A DNA stretch of 37,341 bases from Flavobacteriales bacterium (GCA_947454525.1 CANGJM010000009.1:1-37341); one strand, 5' to 3'; positions 24,506 through 33,195 are shown, counted from the first letter of the stretch. Notes: generated by a model from the sequence alone, not told the origin. Program-made: numbers and translations.

Positions 24506-25220
24506 AAATGCTATTGTCATCATTTTTCTCAAGCGCAATTTCCTTTTGTTTGGTCGCTACTTGAAGAAGCCAATCTTTTTTATTTGGGTCATTCAAGGCA
24601 AAATCAAAATACTTAATGGCATTATCAAATTCACCTATTCTTCTGTACATCTCACCAATTAAGTAATTGATTGACGCATAAGTTTCTGGCTTTTCATATT
24701 CTTTGATTTCAATTGCTTTTTGCAGATACGTTGCACAGTTAAGTTGGAATTCTTTTCTTTTGGGTGTTTGTAAACTATCTCCTCTCAAAAAATAAGATGC
24801 TACCAAATATAATTTTGCGATGTCGTCATTGTCACGTTTAAAGTATTTGTGAATTTCAACAGCAATTTCATGTTCTAGCACATCGGTCATTTTTGAACTT
24901 TTAAAGGGTTCAAGAATTTTTAAAATCTCCTGCTTCGTAGTTTTAGAAAATGTTGTGTCAAAGTCACTTAGATAACCACAGTAATGACACGCAGGACAAG
25001 AATTCACATAGCTTTCATATAGGTTGCCAATATAACCTTGTTTTTGAAAGTCATTTAAGGTGTGGGTAGTAGTATAACTACCGGTAACGTGAATGGTAAA
25101 CTTTTTTCCATCGATTGGGCATTTTACTTTTTTTGGAAAACTTGTGTGTCCAAAGGACAAACTGGAAAGTAGAAGTCCCAAAACTAAAAATGTCTGTTTG
25201 AATAATGGTATGTGTTTCAT
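24504..25220 (-). CDS. DUF2225-type exported protein with TPR-like C-terminus
   Basis: 238 residues with a signal peptide (VLGLLLSSLSFG). The cysteine layout KCPIDGKKF and later SCPACHYCGYLSDFD is the hallmark of DUF2225, which probably binds zinc. The C-terminal half has TPR-like helices (CATYLQKAIEIKEYEKPETY, then IGEFDNAIKYFDFALNDPNK). Its stop codon is contiguous with the chagasin-like gene fragment (24337-24505), so its last codons may have been captured from that fragment. Role unknown. Confidence 0.75.
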   Translation of the reverse strand: MKHIPLFKQTFLVLGLLLSSLSFGHTSFPKKVKCPIDGKKFTIHVTGSYTTTHTLNDFQKQGYIGNLYESYVNSCPACHYCGYLSDFDTTFSKTTKQEILKILEPFKSSKMTDVLEHEIAVEIHKYFKRDNDDIAKLYLVASYFLRGDSLQTPKRKEFQLNCATYLQKAIEIKEYEKPETYASINYLIGEMYRRIGEFDNAIKYFDFALNDPNKKDWLLQVATKQKEIALEKNDDNSI

Positions 25221-25244
25221 TGCTTATCGTTTTTCGTAATTTTA

Positions 25245-25883
25245 TTAGTGAGCATCGCTATTACTCATAAATTTCACCGAACGTAATTGTCCGTTGTCAA
25301 AAGTGTAGAGGTGTGTAATGCCGTACACACAGGACTCCAACCTAATCACCTTGTATTTCTTATTCAATTCTGTCGGAAAGTACTCAAAGAATTTTTCATA
25401 AAAGTCCTCGATGTTCATTCCCACGTTTACATTATCTGCTAGTTGAACTTTAGTGTCTAAAATTTGTCCTTCGCTTAAATAACTATGGATAGCGGTAAAA
25501 GGGTCATTGTCTAAAAACAGGCTTAATTTATTAACCCCAAGTTCTAGCTCTAGTGATTCAGACCATAGCAGAAAATCATCGGAAGCGTCATCTGGTGACA
25601 TCGGATGTGTAAAGGTGTCGAGTTGACTAGAAATGATGTTAAAGTCCTTTAATAAACTTGTTTTCAATTGAGATTTATCTGTTATTTTCCCGAATGGAAA
25701 ATAGACATATTCAGCACACGTCACGAGGTGAAGCGTATCCGTTGATTGCTTTCCTAAAGAATTGAAGTTAAACGATTTTTTTGGAGTCGCCCAGTAGTTT
25801 TCAAGCTTGAAGGAAATACTTGCATCATGACAAGCCATGAACAAAAAAGGAACTAAAAAAAGAAATGCATTTCTGTAAATCAT
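25245..25883 (-). CDS. Lipoprotein of unknown function
   Basis: The ATG at 25883 gives a lipoprotein signal (IYRNAFLFLVPFLFMAC), so the ORF extension to 25937 is rejected. The mature part of about 190 residues includes an acidic DDASDDFLLWSESLELELG segment, a motif NVNVGMNIEDFYEKFFEYFP that looks like a GmxxxdvxxxlG turn of SmpA-like proteins, and a closing strand with GQLRSVKFMS. No family is assigned with confidence. A 24-base gap separates it from the DUF2225 gene downstream. Confidence 0.65.
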   Translation of the reverse strand: MIYRNAFLFLVPFLFMACHDASISFKLENYWATPKKSFNFNSLGKQSTDTLHLVTCAEYVYFPFGKITDKSQLKTSLLKDFNIISSQLDTFTHPMSPDDASDDFLLWSESLELELGVNKLSLFLDNDPFTAIHSYLSEGQILDTKVQLADNVNVGMNIEDFYEKFFEYFPTELNKKYKVIRLESCVYGITHLYTFDNGQLRSVKFMSNSDAH

Positions 25884-26005
25884 ACCCTGGTTTTTACTTT
25901 GAACTGTTTTGAGGGAAGGCAAAAGAAGTCTAATCAAAGATAATCATTTCAGCAAATCATTTCTTTCTTTGAAATTTCAACAAGATCCAGTTCGTCTGGT
26001 TTATG

Positions 26006-26569
26006 TTAACTGATCCATCCGAATAGTATTTTAAACAATTTCCAATTGTTGTCGCCAATCTTTTCGTACAAATAGATTCCCCCATAAGCACAAGAATTTC
26101 CACAATAGAATGATTTCTTTATCAAAACATATTTTCCATCACTAGAAAATAAGGGGACAGCGTAGTGGTATTGATGGAGTGGTGATTTCCAAGATTTGAT
26201 TTTTGCTGCTTTTATTTTGTGACTCCACACCGTATCTTTCACGGCATTGTATTGGTTAAAAAACGCATCCATTTCAGCTTTAGAGAACAGCGTATCCAAC
26301 TTATTGTTTCGATTAAACAAAAGTTCCGGTTGCGCTTCAAACGGTGAGAGGGAATCTGGTTTATGGAAGTTTTGAGCTTCAAATTTTAAGGTTTTTGGAG
26401 CGATTTTTCTATGAAATCTGATGTTTCTTGTTTCTGTATAGTTTTCTCCGTTTTTAATTTCCCAATTCATGAATGCTAGTATGGTAGAGTCCGGTACTTG
26501 CGAACTATAGGTTTGCCCAAATGAATGCACAGGGAAAAGGAAAAATAACAGGATTGAAATGGTCTTCAT
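26006..26569 (-). CDS. Exported protein with FYCGxSCAYGG motif, copy 2
   Basis: 187 residues with a signal peptide (ILLFFLFPVHSFGQ). The C-terminal third has YHYAVPLFSSDGKYVLIK and then FYCGNSCAYGGIYLYEK, and it ends with WIS. It is a diverged paralogue of the gene at 560-1153, sharing the order of the signal peptide, the motif and the closing residues. The middle differs strongly. Probably periplasmic, with a cysteine pair. Function unknown. Confidence 0.8.
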   Translation of the reverse strand: MKTISILLFFLFPVHSFGQTYSSQVPDSTILAFMNWEIKNGENYTETRNIRFHRKIAPKTLKFEAQNFHKPDSLSPFEAQPELLFNRNNKLDTLFSKAEMDAFFNQYNAVKDTVWSHKIKAAKIKSWKSPLHQYHYAVPLFSSDGKYVLIKKSFYCGNSCAYGGIYLYEKIGDNNWKLFKILFGWIS

Positions 26570-26720
26570 AGAAAGTTAGATGTTTTCTTGGTGGATTTTC
26601 CATAAACGTAGGTCTGAGACATTCGATTGATCGTTCACCGAAGACATGTATTTTTTACCACAACATTCGCAAGGGAACAATAAAACCAAATTTTGGTGTA
26701 GGGGATATTTTTCCGACCAA

Positions 26721-27278
26721 CTATTCATACATAAGTTCAATCAAATTAGAATGTCTTAAGGAACTAGATGATTGCGGGTTTTTTAATAAATCCCAGTCAT
26801 TCATTGTCGCTGAAATGGCAATTCGTTTGGATTGATCTACTTGGTTCATCAATTCTTGGTGCGATATTATGTTGCCTGTATAGGAGCGGAAATGATGCAA
26901 CGCGAGATTGATATCCTTTTCAATTATAGTATCATTCAAAGAATCGAAGTTTTTGTTTAGAAATCTAAACTCATTCATGACGATGTAATAACCATTATTT
27001 TTGGTTGTGATACTCAAGATAAAATTCCCCATAGGCGAACATCCAGCTCCATGTTTCAGTCTAACGTTGATGTGTTTAAAGTCCCTCTTACAGCTGTTAG
27101 GTAAAGTTAAAAAGAGTGCGTTTTTTGAGGTATTTCTCTGTTGGTAGGACTTAAATGAAATCAATCTTCTTCGGGTTTGTTCAATGGTCCTTTCATTGGT
27201 GACCGTTGAGCAGCCATCAAGGATACAAATGAAGAAAAGGAGTCCTGTAAGTAGCTTAATGAGTTTTGAGTATGGCAT
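26721..27278 (-). CDS. Lipoprotein of unknown function
   Basis: The ATG at 27278 begins a lipoprotein signal (MPYSKLIKLLTGLLFFICIL then DGCST); the ORF extension to 27386 is a leaderless polar stretch and is rejected. The mature part is 160 residues with NVRLKHGAGCSPMGNFILSI and a helix rich in polar residues. Two or three cysteines may pair. No motif is recognised. Confidence 0.6.
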   Translation of the reverse strand: MPYSKLIKLLTGLLFFICILDGCSTVTNERTIEQTRRRLISFKSYQQRNTSKNALFLTLPNSCKRDFKHINVRLKHGAGCSPMGNFILSITTKNNGYYIVMNEFRFLNKNFDSLNDTIIEKDINLALHHFRSYTGNIISHQELMNQVDQSKRIAISATMNDWDLLKNPQSSSSLRHSNLIELMYE

Positions 27279-27421
27279 ATAATGGATTTCACGCTGATCA
27301 ACGAAGCTGATTTCTAAATTTAGTTTTTTTTGATTCAAGATTGATGTGTTTATCTTTTTGTACCGCCAAAATTGCATCTTTTTCATCAGGTTGGTGATGG
27401 GGTAAAGTTTATTCTATTTTT

Positions 27422-27931
27422 TTAAGACCTCTTAAATTCTCCACTGATAAAAATGCTCAGTATTGAACTATAGATTAAGGATGCACTGATGAAAAGCACG
27501 AATCCATAAACGAGCCATGCAAGGGTAACACTGCCGATAATTTCTGGTGTTAATCCAAAATTGTTCACTGATATGATGATCTCATTGATCATGGCAATGA
27601 TGAATAAACAAAGCCAAATGAGATTAAGAGAGATAAACGTCCTTTTGTAAGGATTCATTTTTTCTTTTAGTATTTTTCTTCCGGTGATCCCTCCGATGAC
27701 GTATATCGTTGCGATTAAAATGAATAGTTGTAGTACGAATGAAAGAGGAGAGATGGAAACACTTTTACCAACATTTTTATAAAAAGTCAAGTAATTCAGA
27801 TTGTTTTCTCTTCCAATATTCATGATGAAAACCATAAGTAAGGGCAATAAACTGATGAATACAATAGAGATTATCATATTTTTAAAAATGATTTTACGTC
27901 CTATGTACTCAGGTGTATTCTTCATATTCAT
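27422..27931 (-). CDS. Four-helix membrane protein at the edge of the cassette array
   Basis: 169 residues with about four membrane helices (17-38, 64-83, 100-118 and 142-162). The first ATG (27931) lies within attC-like site S3; the second (27925, MKNTPEYIGRK) just beyond the core is equally possible. This gene closes the first region and is the nearest gene to the array's lower-coordinate end. No family is recognised. Confidence 0.65.
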   Translation of the reverse strand: MNMKNTPEYIGRKIIFKNMIISIVFISLLPLLMVFIMNIGRENNLNYLTFYKNVGKSVSISPLSFVLQLFILIATIYVIGGITGRKILKEKMNPYKRTFISLNLIWLCLFIIAMINEIIISVNNFGLTPEIIGSVTLAWLVYGFVLFISASLIYSSILSIFISGEFKRS

Positions 27932-28021
27932 AAGGTTTTGTAGCTATCCGAAGGTGGCGATTTTCACCAAAAATGTGTCTGCAAAGTACGTTATCGTCAC
28001 TTTTGGGCATGTGCTGTTAGC
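27929..28021 (-). repeat. attC-like inverted repeat S3 (3' of the DUF6994 gene)
   Basis: Plus-strand ends CATAAGGTTTTGTAGC and GCATGTGCTGTTAGC. The right-hand core TAAC (minus strand) includes the stop codon of the DUF6994 gene (28017-28019). The stem is weaker than in S1 (AGC-AT-CC-AA match), the arms are 70 bases apart, and the GTGCTGTTA end is shared with S2, S7 and S8. Confidence 0.55.
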
Positions 28022-28733
28022 GGCTTGAATTATGTTGCATTGTTTGTGCGTATTTTTCAATTCGTTTGTTGCGTGCTTTTATAAATTCCATTACTCCCTT
28101 TTTATAAATTAAATATTCTTCAATATCTGCAAATGTTGGTCTTGTTTTGAAATTGTCAAATGGTAAGTAAAACTTTATATTTTCATTCTCATCAATAAGG
28201 TCGTTAAGTAAAAAGAATTCAACATAGCCTTTAAAGTTACCAAACAAGTCGAAGAAGTCCTTGTATCTAAAGAATGTATCGTAAAGTGGGCTTTGTTGTC
28301 TTGAATAAAAAAGTCTGATACACTCCAAGGTCAGGTCAAATCTGTCATCAATTAAGCTATTTACTCCTCGAGCTTGATTGATTGTATTTTTGCCGTCAAT
28401 TTGTTTGTTTGGAAAAAGTGTATATGCTCCAATTGTTGAGCCTGTGTCAAATAGCTCGATTACTTCATTAGGAATTTGTTTTATCAACCATTGTTTTCTT
28501 GCCTGATTTCGATATGAATGAGTTATTGCATCACTGCCTATCTTAAATTCTCCCAGTTCCGAATTGTGGTATAAATATGCTCCGCTTTTTTTATTGTCTA
28601 ATTCAAAATATTGCCCATTTGGCAATGATTTACTCCATAACATTTTATGATATAAGCGGAGTGTAGGACTTGTTTTGTCTGGGTCACCACCATTTGCGTC
28701 TGTGTAAAAATTAAATGTTACGTCAATTGTCAT
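28017..28733 (-). CDS. DUF6994 family protein
   Basis: 238 residues, cytoplasmic. The opening MTIDVTFNFYTDANGGDPDK and TLRLYHKMLWSKSLPNGQYF are characteristic of DUF6994, as are YLYHNSELGEFKIGSDAIT and the C-terminal TFADIEEYLIYKKGVMEFIK. Function unknown; the family is frequent as single-gene cargo. Its TAA stop is part of the TAAC core of site S3. It shares the interval between S3 and S4 with the tpx gene. Confidence 0.8.
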   Translation of the reverse strand: MTIDVTFNFYTDANGGDPDKTSPTLRLYHKMLWSKSLPNGQYFELDNKKSGAYLYHNSELGEFKIGSDAITHSYRNQARKQWLIKQIPNEVIELFDTGSTIGAYTLFPNKQIDGKNTINQARGVNSLIDDRFDLTLECIRLFYSRQQSPLYDTFFRYKDFFDLFGNFKGYVEFFLLNDLIDENENIKFYLPFDNFKTRPTFADIEEYLIYKKGVMEFIKARNKRIEKYAQTMQHNSSR

Positions 28734-28794
28734 TTTTTACTTTTGGGTATTTATTGTCGCTATTTATTCCCCGTATCAAAACCACTTCATTCGT

Positions 28795-29295
28795 TTAGCT
28801 CAAAGCAGCAATTGCCGTGTCATAGTTTGGTTCATCTGCAATTTCTCCTACCAATTCGGCATGTTTGACAATTCCGTTGGCATCAATTACGACAACCGCT
28901 CTAGCATGCAAGGCCTGCAGAGGTCCATTCGCCATTTCTATTCCGTAGGTTTTCCCAAAAGCTCCTGCAGCAAAATCGGAAGCGTTTACCACATGTTCAA
29001 TTCCCTCTGCGCCACAAAAACGTTTCTGTGCAAAAGGTAAATCGCGGGAAACACACACCACTTTTGTGTTCTCCATCGCTGCAGCGCGCTGGTTAAACGT
29101 GCGAACGGATGCTGCACACGTTGGAGTATCAATACTTGGGAAGATATTGAGAATCAAATTTGTTCCCTTGAAATCGTTTAAGGTCAGAGCGGAAAGATCT
29201 TCTTTTACCAATGAAAAATCCGGTGCTGTTTGACCAACCGTTGGAAGTTCGCCCGTTGTTTGAAAAGGATTGCCCTTTAGTGTTACTGTTGCCAT
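28795..29295 (-). CDS. tpx: Thiol peroxidase
   Basis: 166 residues, the full length of atypical 2-Cys thiol peroxidase (Prx5/Tpx). The enzyme reduces hydroperoxides with thioredoxin in the cytoplasm. Peroxidatic C60 lies in SIDTPTCAASVR with the neighbouring T57 and R84 in VVCVSRDLPF; resolving C94 is in KRFCGAEG. Codon use is more GC-rich than in surrounding genes, as expected for a highly expressed core gene, and so it stands out inside the array. Confidence 0.95.
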   Translation of the reverse strand: MATVTLKGNPFQTTGELPTVGQTAPDFSLVKEDLSALTLNDFKGTNLILNIFPSIDTPTCAASVRTFNQRAAAMENTKVVCVSRDLPFAQKRFCGAEGIEHVVNASDFAAGAFGKTYGIEMANGPLQALHARAVVVIDANGIVKHAELVGEIADEPNYDTAIAALS

Positions 29296-29421
29296 TGTTT
29301 GTTTTTTTATGTGTAAGTGAATTTTGTTTAAGGATCCGAAGTTAAGCCTCGGTCGTGTTTAATTTACAATTTTTTTATCGGACTTATCATTTCAACACAT
29401 TTTAGCTGCAAAAATAATAAG

Positions 29422-29464
29422 GTCTAAACACTACAGCTCGCCTGGGGCATGGCTGATGTTAGCA
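29422..29464 (-). repeat. attC-like inverted repeat S4, short form
   Basis: Plus strand: CTAAACACTACAGC (29424-29437), a nested hairpin (CAGC ... GCTG outside GCC ... GGC), then GCTGATGTTAGC. It is the shortest site (about 43 bp) and closest in size and form to classical integron attC sites, with CTAA(A)C and GTTAG ends. It lies just downstream of the lipoprotein gene at 29469. Confidence 0.6.
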
Positions 29465-29468
29465 AAGC

Positions 29469-30224
29469 TTATAACATTTTCACTATCTCTATGAGTTTTT
29501 CATTGACAATTGGTGAATACTTTTTTTGAGTTATTTTATTTATCTGCTCTTTTATTTCAAGTCTGACATTAGGATCTATCCATTTTAAATTAGTCATAAT
29601 ATTTTTATGAAGTGCGATGCTTAGCTTTTCTAAGTCTTCAACATGATACTGATTGCTTCTTTCTAATTCAGACAAGGTGCCTATAATTGTCTTCCTATAT
29701 CCATCCTTTAAAGTTTGAATCCCTAATTTCATTTCCTCATTTGGAACGGTTACATTCTTTAAAAGATTATTAGTTAGAAGGAATGTTTCTTCCGCGATTT
29801 TAAAACCAAAGATGATTAACTCAGCCACTTCATTACTATAATATTGTTTAGAGGCATCATTTTGGTAATACAACAAAAGAAGTTTGCCGAAATTTGCCGA
29901 AATAAACTGAAGTTGAATGGATTTTTTTTGTAAATCAATTGACGAATCATTTATAAATAGTAAGTTTTCTGGCGAAATAAGTCTTCGAAAAAGGATACTT
30001 GACTTTTTACTATTTAGTTGGGGTAGTGATTTACTATTTTCCTTTTTTACATCTGACAAAATCACTAAACATTTATCATATTCACTATTTTGCCATATTT
30101 TTTCAGGATTTGGCATGCCTAACATTTCATATTGTTGTAAAGTCAAAGATTCATCTTTAGTTGATTGACTATTGCATCCAACACTGATCGTTAAGAAAAA
30201 GAAAATTAAAATAGCTATCCTCAT
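29469..30224 (-). CDS. Lipoprotein, cassette cargo
   Basis: 251 residues with lipobox (FLTISVGCNS). The mature part is almost entirely helical (repeated leucine/lysine/glutamate-rich segments such as KLLLLYYQNDASKQYYSNEV and VPNEEMKLGIQTLKDGY). No family is recognised. It is enclosed by sites S4 and S5 and stands alone. Confidence 0.7.
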   Translation of the reverse strand: MRIAILIFFFLTISVGCNSQSTKDESLTLQQYEMLGMPNPEKIWQNSEYDKCLVILSDVKKENSKSLPQLNSKKSSILFRRLISPENLLFINDSSIDLQKKSIQLQFISANFGKLLLLYYQNDASKQYYSNEVAELIIFGFKIAEETFLLTNNLLKNVTVPNEEMKLGIQTLKDGYRKTIIGTLSELERSNQYHVEDLEKLSIALHKNIMTNLKWIDPNVRLEIKEQINKITQKKYSPIVNEKLIEIVKML

Positions 30225-30237
30225 ATACTTCTTGTTT

Positions 30238-30370
30238 GCTCACGGTTTCGCGTCAGGTGAAGAAACCGATTTTAAAGTTAATATTATTTGGATTCCAAGA
30301 ACATAAGCTTTTAAGATAATCGTTGTTCGTTACCAAAATTTCGGATTTTTTGCTAAGCGTGTGTTAGCAG
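30238..30370 (-). repeat. attC-like inverted repeat S5
   Basis: Plus-strand GCTCACGGTTTCGCG ... AAGCGTGTGTTAGCAG. The arm GCGTCAGGTGAAGAAACCGA pairs imperfectly with TCGGATTTTTTGCTAAGCGT. The TAA of the right-hand TAAC core is the stop codon of the downstream-facing gene (30364-30366). Confidence 0.6.
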
Positions 30371-30954
30371 TATTGTTTTTTCGAATTTTTGTAAATTCTA
30401 TATTCATATTTCATGTAGAAAAAAGTTCCTATGCAACAGATTAATCCAAATATTAAATAAATTTTCGAAACATTTTTAAGCTCTTCAATCACCTGATTAA
30501 AAACTAAAAATGTTTGTTCCTCATTTTTAAACTCGTAGACTCTTATCCATTTCCAATTGATCGTTTTTTGTACGAAAGTTGGCGTTTCAGATTCGGCAAT
30601 TTTAGCGTTAAATTGACTTTTATCTACAAGCACCGATACCCTTGAACCTGTTTTCAATTCTTTAATTGCATTTTTGTTTTGTAATACTGTATAATTGTCA
30701 CCATCAATTGTAAATTCGAAATTTGACGCTTCTTTAAATTTTAATTTTAAACTCGGACCGCTTCTTGACTTTTTAAAAATAGGAGACGTTTCTAAGGTTG
30801 CATGATACTTAATAAAATCACTTTTATCCCAAGGAAAAAAAAGATGCTGAATTGACGTAATGGTTAAACTACATCCAATTATTATTAAAGTACATGAGAC
30901 TATTATTGATTCATTCCATGCCCTTTTTGGACTTATGTTATCTCTCCATCCCAT
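30364..30954 (-). CDS. Two-helix membrane protein with extracytoplasmic middle domain
   Basis: 196 residues: helices near 17-40 and 163-182 flank a soluble domain with strands (SGPSLKLKFKEASNFEFTI, GSRVSVLVDKSQF), the outline of DUF3592-like membrane proteins. The stop TAA is within the S5 core. It lies 30 bases after the acyltransferase stop, where a GTTAGCA boundary core is found. Probably cassette cargo of unknown function. Confidence 0.65.
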   Translation of the reverse strand: MGWRDNISPKRAWNESIIVSCTLIIIGCSLTITSIQHLFFPWDKSDFIKYHATLETSPIFKKSRSGPSLKLKFKEASNFEFTIDGDNYTVLQNKNAIKELKTGSRVSVLVDKSQFNAKIAESETPTFVQKTINWKWIRVYEFKNEEQTFLVFNQVIEELKNVSKIYLIFGLICCIGTFFYMKYEYRIYKNSKKQYC

Positions 30955-30984
30955 AGATTTTTCTATTCTTCAATTACTGCTAAC

Positions 30985-32007
30985 TTACTTATGCCCCTCA
31001 TGAATTACCTGAGGATCAGTATGTTTTGTGTGTACATTTATTTTTCTCGATAGATTTCTAGAGGGTCTTTCAATGAGCCACCAATAGAAATATGAAAATA
31101 CTAAGGAAGTGCATAATGACAAGATGACTAGGATTATTTTTCCAGGATGGCTTGTGATGTAACGTGAAAATAAATACAATATGTTTCCACCAATTAGTCC
31201 ATGTGTGAGGTATAGGGAGTAAGAAATTTCACCAAATCGGTTTGTTATTTTATTGTTTATTTCTAAATAATTTATGGCTAACACAGTCAAAGCAGAAAAT
31301 ATAGAAATTTCAATGGAATGTAGATAAGCAGTGGCCAAAATGCAGATACTAATTAAGAAAACACCTTTTTTTGAATGAATTCTTTCGGTTTTCATGAGGA
31401 AAAGAATAATTCCTTGTAAAAAGATAGGAGCGTAGTGAAACACGAACCTATTGTCCTGCCCGATAAAACTGGATGCTCCAAATATAATGATGCCAGTAAG
31501 AATAGCTACTTGTTTTTCTGATGAAAGAAAGTAAAAAAGTAGTCCGATTATAATATAAAATTGAAACTCAATGGCTAAGGTCCAGTAAATGATATTGTAC
31601 CATTCAAAGCTCGAAAATGGTATAACATACACAATGTGGTAGATAAGTTGTTCGATGCTAACAGTGTAATTCGAATTGTTTTTTACTGCGAAAATAAGTC
31701 CTACCAAAAGAATTAAAAGTATCGATATTAAATACGGAATTTCAATTCTAATGAAGCGTTTTGACAGGTAACGGTGTAATTGAGTTAATTTGAAATGGTC
31801 TTTTGATAAGGATAAAGGAATTACAAATCCCGATATTACAAAAAAAATGAAAACTCCATTTGTCCCCAATTCTCCTAATTCATGGATCAGGCTATTAGGA
31901 GAAAACAAGTCTCCTCTAATGTCATTGTAACCAACAAAATGAAATAGACAAACCAATAATGCTGCAATTCCTCTGAGTAAATTAATTGTTGGATAATATG
32001 TCTTCAA
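30985..32007 (-). CDS. Acyltransferase family 3 membrane protein (OafA/YrhL-like)
   Basis: 340 residues with about ten membrane helices. N-terminal INLLRGIAALLVCLFHF contains the family's R-x10-H motif, followed by the FFVISGFVIPLSLSK segment. Acyltransferase-3 proteins acetylate cell-surface or exported polysaccharides. The ORF starts with TTG (32005-32007), which is the only start after the upstream in-frame stop and matches the conserved N-terminus. The C-terminal IHEGHK and the stop are encoded by a repeat (TAACTTACTTAT, 30981-30992) that recurs at two other boundaries. Confidence 0.85.
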   Translation of the reverse strand: MKTYYPTINLLRGIAALLVCLFHFVGYNDIRGDLFSPNSLIHELGELGTNGVFIFFVISGFVIPLSLSKDHFKLTQLHRYLSKRFIRIEIPYLISILLILLVGLIFAVKNNSNYTVSIEQLIYHIVYVIPFSSFEWYNIIYWTLAIEFQFYIIIGLLFYFLSSEKQVAILTGIIIFGASSFIGQDNRFVFHYAPIFLQGIILFLMKTERIHSKKGVFLISICILATAYLHSIEISIFSALTVLAINYLEINNKITNRFGEISYSLYLTHGLIGGNILYLFSRYITSHPGKIILVILSLCTSLVFSYFYWWLIERPSRNLSRKINVHTKHTDPQVIHEGHK

Positions 32008-32031
32008 AGAGTGGTCGATTTAAAGGTTACC

Positions 32032-32222
32032 TAACTTACTTATTTTTCTCATCATTTATCTGAAATTATAGACTAATGATGAATGTTCCATAAAAATAGA
32101 AAAAGATTTCATCAATCATGGAATAGAGAACGCAGTTGCTGTAAATACTGGGTGGTGAAGAGGGTCACGTCCGCGAAAAAGCACGCAAGTAAAACCTACC
32201 TATTGCAAATGTGCTGTTATGT
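32032..32222 (-). repeat. attC-like boundary S7 with long internal repeat
   Basis: Left end TAACTTACTTAT (32032-32043), right end CCTATTGCAAATGTGCTGTTAT (32199-32220). The 22-bp right end is identical to that of S8. The internal 80 bases (32076-32155, with GAATGTTCCATAAAAATAG and ATCAATCATGGAAT) recur with few changes in S9. It is located between the acyltransferase and the second DUF6438 gene. Confidence 0.6.
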
Positions 32223-32228
32223 ATAGGC

Positions 32229-33044
32229 TTATTCTTCAATTGTCCGTTTTTCGTTGGTTCTTGTCAAGTTAGCTCTTACACTAATGAGATATAAAAATTC
32301 AATTAGTTTTTCCGCAATGGTGGGAGGAAACATTGACTTCAAATATTTTCTCTGTCCATTATAATATATGATTAGCGTCGTAACGGGGGCATCTGCTCCG
32401 TTTCTTTCAGGAAAAGACATCTTTCTAAGGTTAGAAGTTTGAAGTATGTCAATTAATTCCGTAAAAAGAGTATCATTAAGTTTTCCGATAAACTGACCTG
32501 ATTTAATACTGTCAATTTCATACGTTGGATTTTCTTTGTAGAATTCTCCTTTGAGATAAACACTTTTATCGTTTCTAATTTCAAGGTCAATTGTCGGACA
32601 ACTTCCGAAACAGCTTGTTGTGTGATAAATTATTTTTTCAAAAACGATTGAATTGTCCTTGTAAAATTCCTGCTTAATAAAGGTGATACTGGCTCTTTTA
32701 TTGAAGAACTTTTTTGATAAAAGAGAAGTTGGTCTTACAGTAAGAGATGTGTCGGTTTGATTTGTTATAACTAAATCATACCTGTCAACATATAGTTTTT
32801 CATAGTTTGTTGCTGATGAATAATATTGTTTTTGAAAACTTAGTGTGTCACCAATTATATAAAATGCCATTCCTTCGTCAATGTCTGCGGTACAAAGCAT
32901 ATTCGAATTGTCGAACTTATTTAACGTATCATTTAAAACCATAAAGTCTCCGGTGCTTGAAATCCAAGTCCCTTTAAATTTGTCGAACTGTCCGTAAGAA
33001 GTTGTCCAAATTAAAATTGTCAATATGGTTAATGTCGTTCTCAT
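32229..33044 (-). CDS. Exported DUF6438-type protein, second copy
   Basis: 271 residues with a signal peptide ending TTSYGQ. The N-terminal half (about 20-130) is strand-rich; the C-terminal DUF6438 domain contains YHTTSCFGSCPTIDLEI and EIDSIKSGQFIGKLND, with the closing APVTTLIIYYNGQRKYLKS. The other DUF6438 protein is at 3467-4009, but that one is a short lipoprotein without this N-terminal half. It lies between boundaries S7 and S8. Role unknown. Confidence 0.75.
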   Translation of the reverse strand: MRTTLTILTILIWTTSYGQFDKFKGTWISSTGDFMVLNDTLNKFDNSNMLCTADIDEGMAFYIIGDTLSFQKQYYSSATNYEKLYVDRYDLVITNQTDTSLTVRPTSLLSKKFFNKRASITFIKQEFYKDNSIVFEKIIYHTTSCFGSCPTIDLEIRNDKSVYLKGEFYKENPTYEIDSIKSGQFIGKLNDTLFTELIDILQTSNLRKMSFPERNGADAPVTTLIIYYNGQRKYLKSMFPPTIAEKLIEFLYLISVRANLTRTNEKRTIEE

Positions 33045-33050
33045 AGCTTA

Positions 33051-33182
33051 TACATAAAGGTTTGGCGCTTGGCGAAGGCGGCGATTTTTACCATAAAACT
33101 TCAATAGATGCACTAAGCTTGAATTTACCGCTCCACTGTCATAGAAGCACGATACCCCGCCTATTGCAAATGTGCTGTTATA
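33051..33182 (-). repeat. attC-like inverted repeat S8
   Basis: Plus-strand TACATAAAGGTTTGGCGCTTGGCGAAGGCGG and CCGCCTATTGCAAATGTGCTGTTATAAG are the ends (positions 33051-33081 and 33155-33182). GGCGAAGGCGG pairs with CCGCCTA. The right 22 bp are identical to S7. Confidence 0.65.
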
Positions 33183-33195
33183 AGCCGTTTTTCTT

